Shown here in pieces: positions 34,082-45,430 of a stretch of 64,000 bases of DNA. The first letter of the stretch is position 1, and each line of letters opens with the position of its first letter. Made by a program: the position numbers and the translations under genes. Under the pieces are notes generated by a model that had not been told where the DNA came from, did no database searches, and saw only the letters and a list, made by a program, of their open reading frames with translations. Source of the stretch: Eurosta solidaginis (taxonomy: Eukaryota; Arthropoda; Insecta; Diptera; Tephritidae); assembly GCF_040869045.1 (NCBI RefSeq), contig NC_090321.1:184545596-184609595 (forward strand), written 5' to 3'.

Positions 34082-35450
34082 TATACTCAGCGTGCTTTGC
34101 ACACAAAGTATATTAACTATTAACTTTGATTGAATAAAGGTTGGTTGTACAGGTATAAAGGAATCGAGATATATGAAAATCATCAGTATCGAACAAAAAT
34201 TTGATTGAGCCATGTCCATCCGTCCGTCCGTCCGTCCCTCCGTCCGTTAACACAATAACTTGAGTAAATATTGAGATATATTCACCAAATTTGGTACACG
34301 AGCTTATCTGGACCCAGAATAGATTGGTATTGAAAATGAGCGAAATCGGATGATAACACTGCTTTACAGCCAAAAATGCATCAGAGACGCCATTATGAAA
34401 TTCGTATGTAAAATCACCCCCTGATTCCGAAAATCAAGGTTATTTATGGTAACGTTTTTGACATATTTACGAATTACCGTTTTTCAAAAAAAAAAAAATG
34501 AGTCCACTTAATCATATATATCTCAAGAACGAATTGAGAAATTCCAAAACGGTTTGAAGCTTTTAAAAGATAATAAAAAGTGCTATAAGCTGTGCATACA
34601 ACACTTTTTGCTAAACCCTGCAGATCCAAAGATAACGAACAATCATTAAGGATTTTTTCAATTTTTTTTTTTGTAAAAATATAAAAAAATTTGTACTTTG
34701 CGAGGAAGGATCTCGAAAACTTTTTATTTTTTTTGCAGACCTTTTTTTATCTCTAAGCTCTGTTTTATTACAAACAAAACAAGTTTTATTCAACAAAATC
34801 GATGGACTTAATACATAAGTTATTAGCATTCAAGTAAATATATCCATTTAACATTTAAATACCCTACTGGCACATATCTTTAGTATTCGTATATCAGTTA
34901 GTTAGCGAATACTAACACATATGTACCCAGTAGGGTATTTAAGTATTAAATGGATATATTTACTTGAATGCTTATAACTTTTGTATTAGTCCATCGATTT
35001 TGATAATTTAGTAAATAATACACCTAGAATGTTGAAATTTGACATGTGGACTGATATAGAAACTCACGAAAAAATTTGAAAAAATTTGTTTAAATGGGCG
35101 TGGCACCGCCCACTTGTTCAAAATCAATTTTACTAATATTATTAATCATAAATCAAAAATCGTTAAACCTATCGTAACAAAATTCGGCAGAGATGTTGCC
35201 TTTACTATAAAGAATGCTTTGAAGAAAAATTAGCGAAATCGGTTACAGACCATGCCCAGTTTTATATAAAATATTTTTAAATGGGCCATGGACGAATAAA
35301 GTAAGTTATATCTTTGCAAAAAATAGCTTTATATCAATGGTATTTCATTTCCCAAGTGTATTTATAACAATAAATAAGAAAAGCTTCAAATTTAAAAAAA
35401 TTTGTTTTCATGCTTAATTCAGTTTTTCTCATTTCTACACTAACAACACA
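34082..35450 (+). mobile_element. Diverged HINE relative
   Basis: It starts TATACTCAGCGTGC, followed by the shared block (ggttggttgtacaggtataa, ccgtccgtccgt, acaataacttgagtaaa), then gggcgtggcaccgcccac near 35096 and agcgaaatcggtt. The 3' terminus is not identified, so the end coordinate is approximate. It has no 130-bp core. Confidence 0.65.
34795..35001. repeat. 207-bp near-palindrome inside the diverged HINE
   Basis: The arms 34795-34870 and 34927-35001 are reverse complements with few mismatches (start aaaatcgatggactt, end ccatcgatttt). Pairing resumes in the centre at TAGTATTCG and CGAATACTA, leaving a small loop. Confidence 0.85.
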
Positions 35451-35520
35451 ATTGAGATATTTTGTCTCTATATTGATTTGTGTGCCATGTAGATTTGCAA
35501 TATGCCAGTAAATGTTTCTT

Positions 35521-35580
35521 TCTTTTCAGTTTCTCTTAGAAAACATAATAATTGAAATTCAATTATTATAAGCCGGTGTT
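35521..35580 (-). repeat. Dispersed segment shared with 19131-19190
   Basis: This is the reverse complement of the 19.13 kb segment. It sits 85 bp before the end of HINE 5. No gene was seen in the 35450-35665 spacer. Confidence 0.6.
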
Positions 35581-35779
35581 CACCTTTTGTAATTTTCATA
35601 CATTTTCCACCAAATTATTATCAATAATATTATCTTCTGTCGGCAAATAGCTATCACTAGAGTAAACAAGTAAGGAAGGTTAAGTTCGGGTGTAACCGAG
35701 CATTACATACTCAGTTGAGAGCTATGGTGACAACATAAGGGAAAATTACCATGTAGGAAAATGAACCGAGGGAAACCCT

Positions 35780-37030
35780 GGAATGTGTTTGTATGACATG
35801 TGTATCAAATGAAAGGCATTAAAGAGTATTTTATGAGGGAGTGGGCCATAGTTCTATAGGTGGACGTCATTTAGGGATATCGCCATAAAGGTGGACCAGG
35901 GCTGACTCTAGAATGTGTTTGTACGATATGGGTATCAAATGAAAGGTGTTAATGAGTATTTTAAAAGGGAGTAATCCTTAGTTCCATAGGTGGACGCCGT
36001 TTCGAGATATCTCCATAAAGGTGGACCAGGGGTGACCCTGGAATTTGTTTGTACGATATGTGTATCAAATTAAAGGTATTAATGAGGGTTTTAAAAGGGA
36101 GTGGTGGTTGTTGTATAGGTGGTCGCCTTTTCGAGATATCGCCATAAATGTGGACCAGGGGTGACTCTAGAATGCGTTTGTACGATATGGGTATCAAAAG
36201 AAAGGTGTTAATGAGCATTTTAAAAGGGAGTAATCCTTAGTTCCATAGGTGGACGCCGTTTCGAGATATCGCCATAAAGGTGGACCAGGGTTGACTCTAG
36301 AATGCGTTTGTACAATATGGGTATCAAACGAAAGGTGTTAATAAGTGTTTTAAAAGAGAGTGGGCCTTAGTTCTATGGGTGGACACCTTTTCGGGATATC
36401 GCCATAAACGTGGACCAGGGGTGACTCTAGAATGCGTTTGTACAATATGGGTATCAAATGAAAGGTGTTAATGAGTATTTTAAAAGGAAGTGGGCCTTAG
36501 TTCTATAGGTGGACGCCTTTTCGAGATATTGCCATAAAGGTGGACCAGGGGTGACTCTAGAATTTGTTTGTACGATATGGGTATCAAACGAAAGGTGTTA
36601 ATGAGTATTTTAAAAGGGGTGGGCCTTAGTTCTATAGGTGGATGCCTTTTCGAGATATCGCCATAAAGGTGGACCAGGGGAGACTGTAGAATTTTTTTGT
36701 ACGATATGGGTATCAAATGAAAGGTGTTAATGAGTATTTTAAAAAGAGTGGGCCTTAGTTCTATATGTGGACGCCTTTTCGAGATATCGCCATAAACGTG
36801 GACCAGGGGTGACTCCAGAATGTGCTTGTACGATATGGGTATCAAATTAAAGGTGTTAATGAGGGTTTTAAAAGGGAGTGGCCCTTAGTTGTATATATGA
36901 AGGCGTTTTCGATATATCGACCAAAATGTGGACCAGGGTGATTCAAATTAAAGGTGTTAATGAGGGTTTTAAAAGGGAGTGGCCCTTAGTTGTATATATG
37001 AAGGCGTTTTCGAGATATCGACCAAAATGT
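35780..37030 (-). repeat. 130-bp tandem core of HINE 5 (about 9 units)
   Basis: Read on the + strand the unit is GTGGACCAGGGGTGACTC, TAGAATGTGTTTGTACGATA, GGTATCAAATGAAAGG and so on. This orientation allows direct comparison with the Helitron core that begins 750 bp downstream. Confidence 0.88.
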
Positions 37031-37633
37031 GGACCAGGGTGATTCAGAACATCATCTGTCGGGTACCGCTAATTTATTTGTATATGTAATACCACGAACA
37101 AAACTTTTTCATTTTCTTCTACTTAATATGGTAGGTGTCACACCCAATTTACCAATTTTTTTTCTAAAGTTATATTTTGCGTCAATAGACCAATTCAATT
37201 ACCATGTTTCATCCCTTTTTTCGTATTTGGTATATAACTATGGCATTTTTTTCATTTTTCGTAATATTCGATATCGAAAAAATGAGTTCAGATAAGTACG
37301 TGAACTAAGTTCAGTAAAGATATGTCGACTTTTGCTCAAGTTATCGTGTTAACGGCCATGCGGAAGGACAGACGGATGACTGTGTATAAAAACTGGGCGT
37401 GGCTTCCACCGATTTCGCCCATTTTCACAGAAAACAGTTAACGTCATAAAATCTATGCACCTACCAAATTTCAAAAGGATTGGTAGATGTTTGTTCGAAT
37501 TATGGCATTAAAAGTATCCTAGACAAATTAAATGAAAAAGGGCGGAGCCACGCCCATTTTGAAATTTTCTTTTATTTTTGTATTTTGTTGCACCATATCA
37601 TTACTGGAGTTGAATGTTGACATTATTTACTTA

Positions 37634-40600
37634 TCTAATATATAAAATTCCCCTGTCACGGTTTTAGAGGCTGAACTCCTCCGAAACGCCTGAACCGATT
37701 CTCATGAAATTTTGTCAGCATATTGGGTAGGTCTGAGAATCGGCCAACGTCTAGCTTTTTTTTCGCTACGTGTTTAGGGTCTTCAGATCAAAACGTGGAC
37801 CCGGGTACCCCTAGAATGTGTTTATACAATATGTATATCAAATGAAAACTGTTGATGAGTGCTATAGTACAGAATCATTTTCATACAACTGGGAGGCTAG
37901 GGTCTTGAGATATAGCCTAAAACGTGGACCCGGGTACCCCTAGAATGTGTTTATACAATATGCATATCAAATGAAAGCTGTTGATGAGTGCTATAGTACA
38001 GGATAATTTTCATACAACTGGGAGGCTAGGGTCCCGAGATATAGCCCAAAACGTGGACCCGAGTACCTCTAGAATGTGTTTATACAATATGGATATCAAA
38101 TGAAAGCTGTTGATGATTGCTATAGTACAGGATATATTTCATACAACTGGGAGGCTAGGGTCTCGAGATATAGCCCAAAAGGTGGACCCGGGTACTCCTA
38201 GAATGTGTTTATACAATATAGATATCAAATGAAAACTGTTGATTAGTGCTATAGTACAGGATAATTTTCATACAACTGGGAGGCTAGGGTCCTGAGATAT
38301 AGCCCAAAACGTGGACCCGAGTACCTCTAGAATGTGTTTATACAATATGGATATCAAATGAAAGCTGTTGATGAGTGCTATAGTACAGGATAATTTTCAT
38401 AAAACTGGGATGCTAGGGTCCCGAGATATAGTCCAAAACGTGGACCCGAGTACCTCTAGAATGTGTTTATACAATATGGATATCAAATGAAAGCTGTTGA
38501 TGAGTGCTATAGTACAGGGTAATTTTCATACAACTGGGAGGCTAGGGTCTCGAGATACAGCCCAAAACGTGGACCCGGCTACCCCTAGAATGTGTTTACG
38601 CAATATGGATATCAAATGAAAGCTGTTGATGAGTGCTATTATACAAGATAATTTTCATACAACTGGGAGGCTAGGGTCTCGAGATTAACCCCAAAAACGT
38701 GGACCCGGGTACCCCTAGAATGTGTTTATACAATATGAATATCAAATGAAAGCTATTGATGAGTGCTATAGTACAGGATAATTTTCATATCCCTCGGTTG
38801 CTAGGGTCTCGAGATATAGGCCAAAACGTGGACCCGGGTACCCCTAGAATGTGTTTGTACAATATGGATATCAAATGAAAGCTGTTGATTAGTGCTATAG
38901 TACAGGATAATTTTCATACAACTGGGAGGCTAGAGACCCGAGATATAGCCCAAAACGTGGACCCGAGTACCTCTAGAATGTATTTATACAATATGGATAT
39001 CAAATGAAAGCTGTTGATGAGTGCTATAGTACAGGATAATTTTCATACAACTGGAAGGCTAGGGTCTTGAGATATAGCCCAAAACGTGGACCCGGGTACC
39101 CCTAGAATGTGTTTATACAATATGGATATCAAATGAAAGCTGTTGATGAGTGCTACAGTACAGAATAATTTTCATACAACTGGGAGGCTAGGGTCTTGAG
39201 ATATAGCCCAAAACGTGGACCCGGGTACCCCTAGAATGTGTTTATACAATATGGATATCAAATGAAATCTTTTGATGAGTGCTATAGTACAGGATAATTT
39301 TCATACAACTGGGAGGCTAGGGTCTTGAGATATAGCCCAAAACGTGGACCCGGGTACCCCTAGAATGTGTTTATACAATATGGATATCAAATGAAAGCTG
39401 TTGATGAGTGCTACAGTACAGAATAATTTTCATACAACTGGGAGGCTAGGGTCTTGAGATATAGCCCAAAACGTGGACCCGGGTACCCCTAGAATGTGTT
39501 TATACAATATGGATATCAAATGAAAGCTGTTGATGAGTGCTACAGTACAGAATAATTTTCATACAACTGGGAGGCTAGGGTCTTGAGATATAGCCCAAAA
39601 CGTGGACCCGGGTACCCCTAGAATGTGTTTGTACAATATGGATATCAAATGAAAGCTGTTGATGAGTGCTATAGTACAGGATAATTTTCATACAACTGGG
39701 AGGCTAGGGTCTCGATATATAGCCCAAAACGTGGACACGGGTACTCCTAGAATGTGTTTATACAATATGGATATCAAATGAAAGCTGTTGATGAGTGCTA
39801 TAGTACAGGATAATTTTCATACCCCTCGGTTGCTATGGTCTCGAGATATAGGCCAAAACGTGGACCCGGTACCCCTAGAATGTGTTTGTACAATATGGAT
39901 ATCAAATGAAAGCTGTTGATTAGTGATATAGTACAGGATAATTTTCATACAACTGGGAGGCTAGGGTCCCGAGATATAACCCAAAACGTGGACCCAAGTA
40001 CCTCTAGAATGTGTTTATACAATATGGATATCAAATGAAAGCTGTTGATGAGTGCTATAGTACAGGATAATTTTCATACAACTGGGAGGCTAGGGTCTCG
40101 AGATATAGCCCAAAACGTGGACCCGGGTACTCCTAGAATGTGTTTAAACAATATGGATATCAAATGAAAGCTGTTGATTAGTGCTATAGTACCGAATAAT
40201 TTTCATACAACTGGGAGGCTAGGGTCTCAAGATATAGCCAAAAACGTGAACCCGGGTACACCTAGAATGTGTTTATACAATATTGATATCAAATGAAAAC
40301 TGTTGATGAGTGCTATAGTACAGGACAATTTTCATACAACTGGGAGGCTAGGGTCTCGAGATATAGCCAAAAACGTGGACCCAGGCACCCCTAGAATGTG
40401 TTATAGAATATGGATATCAAATGAAAGCTGTTGGGGAGTGCTTTAGTACAGGGTGACTAGGGTCTCGAGATATAGGCCAAAACGTGGTCCCGGGTACCCC
40501 TAGAATATGTTTATAGAATATGGATATCAAATGAAAGCTGTTGCTGAGAGTTTTAAAGTAATTTTCGTTGTGATATTCAATTTAGTCGCATCAACCTGGC

Positions 40601-41117
40601 AAAACTGATAAATATGCATGCGAAGCCGAAATAATGACATGAATTAATAATACCCACATACCTATTTACATACGTCCTATTCGATTTGCCTGAAATTTGG
40701 TATATAAATTTGCCTATATTAGTACTTACGATGCTTTTTTCCGGGAAGTAGACCAGAGGCGGACTGGGACTGTGATTAGGACTAGGACTGGGACTGAGAC
40801 TGAGACTCGGAGTGGGACTGGGACTGAGACTCGGAATGGGACTGGAACAAAATACATACCACCCTCTGGGACTGGCAATAAGATATGAAGAAGAACGAGA
40901 AAAACCTGAGAGAAGAGAAAAGGAGAAGGAGACTGAGAAAGAGATAGAATGAGACGAAGATGGAGATAGATGAAGCGAAAAATACGGAGTTAGGAGTGAA
41001 TACAAAGAATAGGAAAAAGTGTAGAGGGGCAAGGGCAGAGTTAGACGGAAAAAGCTTATTAAAATGTATGCAGATAGACCAAATTTAGGGCAGAACAACG
41101 TCTGCCGGGTCTGCTAG
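37634..41117 (+). mobile_element. Non-autonomous canonical Helitron with 129-bp array
   Basis: The 5' end is TCTAATATATAAAATTCCCC and the 3' end GTCTGCTAG. A hairpin GCAGA (41090-41094)/TCTGC (41101-41105) ends 12 nt before the CTAG end. There is no target duplication; host A (37633) and T (41118) flank it. Interior order: a unique 150 bp, about 21 tandem units, a GGACTG hexanucleotide tract (40750-40850), and a purine-rich tract (40880-41040). No Rep/helicase gene is present. Those features are diagnostic of classic Helitrons. Confidence 0.9.
37785..40540 (+). repeat. 129-bp tandem core of the Helitron (about 21 units)
   Basis: The aaacgtggac anchors at 37791, 37920 and 38049 give a period of 129. 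Units read GTGGACCCGGGTACCCCTAG, AATGTGTTTATACAATATGG, ATATCAAATGAAAGCTG, TACAACTGGGAGGCTAGGG. Sub-blocks with the variant gctacagtacagaata recur near 39170, 39410 and 39540. Confidence 0.9.
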
Positions 41118-41133
41118 TATACTGTAAAGATAT

Positions 41134-43326
41134 TATACTCAGTTTAGCAGAGCTCACAGAGTATATTAACTTTGATTGCATAACGGTTGGTTGTACAGGT
41201 ATAAAGGAATCGAGATAGATTTAGACTTCCATATATCAAAATCATCAGTATCGAAAAAAAATTCGATTGAGTTATGTCCGTCCGTCCGTCCGTCCGTCCG
41301 TCTGTCCGTTAACACGATAACTTGAGTAAATTTTGAGGTATCTTGATGAAATTTGGTATGTAGGTTCCTGGGCACTCATCTCAGATCGCTATTTAAAATG
41401 AACGATATCGGACAATAACCACGCCCACTTTTTCGATATCGAAAATTTCGAAATCGAAAAAGTGCGATAATTCATTACCAAATACGCATTAAGCGATGAA
41501 ACTTGGTAGGTGAGTTGAGCTTATGACGCAGAATAGAAAACTAGTTAAATTTTAGACAATGGGCTTGGCAACGCCCACTTTTAAATGAAGGTAATTTAGA
41601 AGTTTTGCAAGCTGTAATTTGGCAGTCGTTGAAGATATCATGATGAAATTTGGCAGGAACGTTACTCTTATTACTTTATGTCTGCTTAATAAAAATTAGC
41701 AAAATCGGAAAACGACCACGCCCACTTTTTAAAAAAAAAAATTTTTTAATTCAAATTTTAAAAGAAAAGTTAATATCTTTACAGCATATAAGTAAATTAT
41801 GCCAACATTCAACTCCAGTAATGATATGGTGCAACAAAATACAAAAATAAAAGAAAATTTTAAAATGGGCGTGGCTCCGCCCTTTTTCATTTAATGTGTC
41901 TAGGATGCTTTTAATGCCATAAGTCGAACAAAAATTAACCAATCCTTGTGAAATTTGGTAGAGGCTTAGCCTCTAGGACGATAACTGTTTTCTCTGAAAA
42001 AGGGCGAAATCGGTTGAAGCCACGCCCAGCTTTTATACATAGTCGACCGTCTGTCCTTCCGCTCGGCCGTTAACACGATAACTTGAGCAAAAATCGATAT
42101 ATCTTTACTAAACTCAGTTCAGGTACTTATCTGAACTCACTTTGTATTGGTGTAAAAAATGGCCGAAATCCGACTATGACCACGCCCACTTTTTCGATAT
42201 CGAAAATTACGAAAAATGAAAAAAATGCCATAATTATATACCAAATACGAAAAAAGGGATGAAACATGGTAATTGTATTGGTCTATTGACGCAAAATATA
42301 ACTTAAGAAAAAAACTTGGTAAAATGGGTGTTACACCTACCATAATAAGTAGAAGAAAATGAAAAAGTTTTGCAGGGCGAAATCAAAAGCCCTTGGAATC
42401 TTGGAAGGAATACTGTACGTGGTATTACATATATAAATAAATTAGCGGTACCCGACAGATGATGTTCTGGATCACCCTGGTCCACATTTTGGTAGATATC
42501 TCGAAAACGCCTTCACATATACAACTAAGGGCCAACTGATACCCGTATCGTACAAATAAATTCTAGAGTTACCCCTGGTCCACCTTTATGTCGATATCTC
42601 GAAAAGGCGTCCACCTATAGAACTAACGCCCACGCCTTTTTAAAATACTCATTAACACCTTTCATTTGATACCCATATCGTACAAAAAATTCTAGAGTCA
42701 CCCCTGGCCCACCTTTATGGCGATATCTCGAAAAGGCATCCACCTATAGAACTAAGGCCCACTCCCTTTTAAAATACTCTTTAACACCTTTCATTTGATA
42801 CCCATATCATATAAACAAATTCTAGAGTCACCCCTGGTCCACCTTTATGTCGATATCTCGAAAGGGCGTCCACCTATAGAACTAAGGCCCGCGGCCTTTT
42901 AAAATACTCATTAACACCTTTTATTTGATACCCATATCGTACAAAAAAATTCTAGAGTCACCCCTGGCCCACCTTTATGGCGATATCTCGAAAAGGCGTC
43001 CACCTATAGAACTAAGGCCCACTCCCTTTTAAAATACTCTTTAACACCTTTCATTAGATTTCCATATCGTATAAACAAATTCTCGAGTCAGGCCTGGTCC
43101 ACCATTATGGCGATATCCCTAAATGGGGTCCATCTATAGATCTATGGCCCACTTCCTCTTAAAATACTATTTAATACCTTCCATTTGATACACATGTCAT
43201 ACAAACAAATTCCAGGGTTACCCTATGTTCCTTTTACAACATGGTGATGTCCCTTACTTTGTCTCCACAGCTCTCAACTGAGTATGTAATGTTCGGTTAC
43301 ACCCGAACTTAGCCTTCCTTACTTGT
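41134..43326 (+). mobile_element. HINE copy 6, inserted in HINE 5
   Basis: TATACTCAGTTTAGCAGAGC start and ccttccttacttgt end. It splits HINE 5 between T (41133) and T (43327); the halves gatat and taaattt restore the sequence of intact copies. It carries a short core of about 6 units (42480-43230). Confidence 0.85.
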
Positions 43327-43945
43327 TAAATTTCTTGTTAAAATTTTACTTAAAAAAAAATTTTTTTAAAAGTGAGCGTGGTCCTTCTCCGATTTTGCTA
43401 ATTTTTATTAGGCGTACATATAGTAATAGGCGTAAGGTTCCTGCCAAATTTCATCATGATATCTTCAACGACTGCCAAATTACAGCTTGCAAAATTTTTA
43501 AATTACCTTCTTTTAAAAGTGGGCGGTGCCACGCCCATTGTCCAAAATTTTACTAATTTTCTATTCTGCGTCATAAGTTCAACTCACCTACCAAGTTTCA
43601 TCGCTTTATCTGTCTTTGGTAATGAATTATTACACTTTTTCGGTTTTTCGAAATTTTCGATATCGAAAAAGTGGGTGTGGTTATAGTCCGATATCGTTCA
43701 TTTTAAATAGCGATCTGAGACGAGTGCTCAGGAACCTGCGTACCAAATTTCATCAATATACCTCAAAATTTACTCAAGTTATCGTGTTAACGGACGGACG
43801 GACATGGCTCAATCAAATTTTTTTTCGATCCTGATGATTTTGATATATGGAAGTCTATATCTAACTCGATTCCTTTATACCTGTACAACCAACCGTTATC
43901 CAATCAAACATAATATACTCTGTGAGCTCTGCTCAACTGAGTATA

Positions 43946-45077
43946 AAAAGCCAGTGGGACTATAGGTAAATTTTAGCTATGGTGGCTGCCCACAGCAAAA
44001 TCGGGGGGCACGCTAAGGTCAACTGGCCCCTTGTGATACCACTAATAACCTAATGTCATTCCTGCTTTATACGTGTAAGAAGTTGAACCAATATGTACGT
44101 TTAAAGTAACGCAGGATGCCTTCAATTTCAGCTGAGCCACACTCCACTAAAAAGCCGATGAAATGCTACAGCCGGAAATCTGTAGAGAAATATTCAATAC
44201 TCTCTAACTTTTCCTCATCCTTATATCTTCGGCAGAAGATAAGGAAAATATTTCGGTTCTCATTTAATTAAATTCCAATACCCATCGGGCATTGGCCCGT
44301 CAAGAAGAGAAGAAATGTACTTAATCTGAATTACTTCGACATATCTAGTGGCTTTTTCCAGTAGAGGGTTGTTCATTTAGAAATTTTTGCAATCTATTGC
44401 AGTCTTTGAGTAAGTTCTATTAGAGCTTCTTTAAGAGCTTTGATCGCTACTACCTCTCTACTGTCAGAGTAAACAGTAACAGACGTGAAATTCTTAGAAA
44501 GTAATCATCGAGCAGCGCCATTTATATCTTTTAGTTGTGCCTGAAAGACACTGCAATGGCTAAGGAAAACGAAAGATCTTTTAAGCTTATACCACTTTCT
44601 ATTAAATTAAGAGCTATTCATGAAGATTCAGGGAATTCAGGGGAGATAGCATCCAATTTTTCGCGCTATGGGAATCTTATAAAGAATTTGTCGGGTCGAA
44701 GCAGTGTAATACAGTTGACGATAATTATCCGGAATGGATCCCAGGGTAGTTGTATGGCTCCACGGCAGTACTACATACAGTCCACACGCTCTGCAACTCG
44801 CTTACCATACAGGTTCATTGAGAGGAGGGCTAGCTATGGAACGTGTGAGGGTAAGAAGGATCGTGCTCCTGATCTAAGCATTGTTGCGTCTGGTGGATAG
44901 AACCATTTCAATCTTCGCAGGATTCGTGGCCGCTAGCAAGGGACCAGTCTTCTACGAGGATTAATCTGGTCTGCAAAAGCTTGCTTGGAATTTGAATTTG
45001 TTTTCCCGTTGCTGTTAGAGCGATGACTTCGCCGTGGGCGACAATTTCATAGTCGGTTTTTTTAAACAATTATTTGC
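43946..45077. pseudogene. Probable antisense LINE remnant in unassigned DNA
   Basis: On the minus strand 44400-44480 reads VTVYSDSREVVAIKALKEAL, resembling the third RNase H motif (SDSQAAIKAL) of LINEs. Surrounding frames are broken and I could not place further domains with confidence. The 121-codon + strand frame at 44535-44900 runs antisense to this and has no recognisable domain. Confidence 0.4.
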
Positions 45078-45430
45078 CGGCCACCGTGGTGTGATGGTAG
45101 CGTGCTCCGCCTGCCACACCGTATGCCCTGGGTTCGCACCCCGGGCAAAGCAACATCAAAATTTTAGAAATAAGGTTTTTCAATTACAAGAAAATTTTTC
45201 TAATCGGGGTCGCCCTCGGCAGTGTTTGGCAAGCACTCCGAGGGTATTTATGCCATGAAAAGCTCTCAGTGAAAACTCATCTGTCTTGCAGAAGCCTTTC
45301 GGAGTCGGCATAAAACATGTAGGTCCCGTCCCGTGTAGGGAAAATCAAGAGGAGCACGATGCAAATTGGAAGAGAAGCTCGGCCTTAAAATCTCTTCGGA
45401 GGTTATCGCGCCTTACATTTATTTATTTTA
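45078..45430 (+). mobile_element. tRNA-derived SINE, copy 2
   Basis: The 5' tRNA-like part has GTGTGATGGTAGCG (A-box position, about 45088) and a good B box GGGTTCGCACCCC (45130-45142). The body ends in CGCGCCTTACATTTATTTA. The tail abuts the 3' end of the minus-strand LINE that follows. Confidence 0.75.

Larger units (their letters stand above)
35666..43945 (-). mobile_element. HINE copy 5 (minus strand), twice interrupted
   Basis: It starts ACAAGTAAGGAAGG at 35666 (3' end) and finishes CTCAACTGAGTATA at 43945 (5' end). Its own sequence occupies 35666-37633, 41118-41133 and 43327-43945. A Helitron lies in the first gap and HINE 6 in the second. The pieces rejoin to the uninterrupted sequence seen in copies 2a, 3 and 7. 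Confidence 0.85.

Noticed and set aside
44535..44900. 121-codon + strand ORF
   Set aside because: No domain recognised, and it lies antisense to a probable LINE remnant.
45078..45142. Functional tRNA gene
   Set aside because: A- and B-box-like motifs are present but no cloverleaf can be drawn, and the sequence continues into a SINE body found twice in the window.
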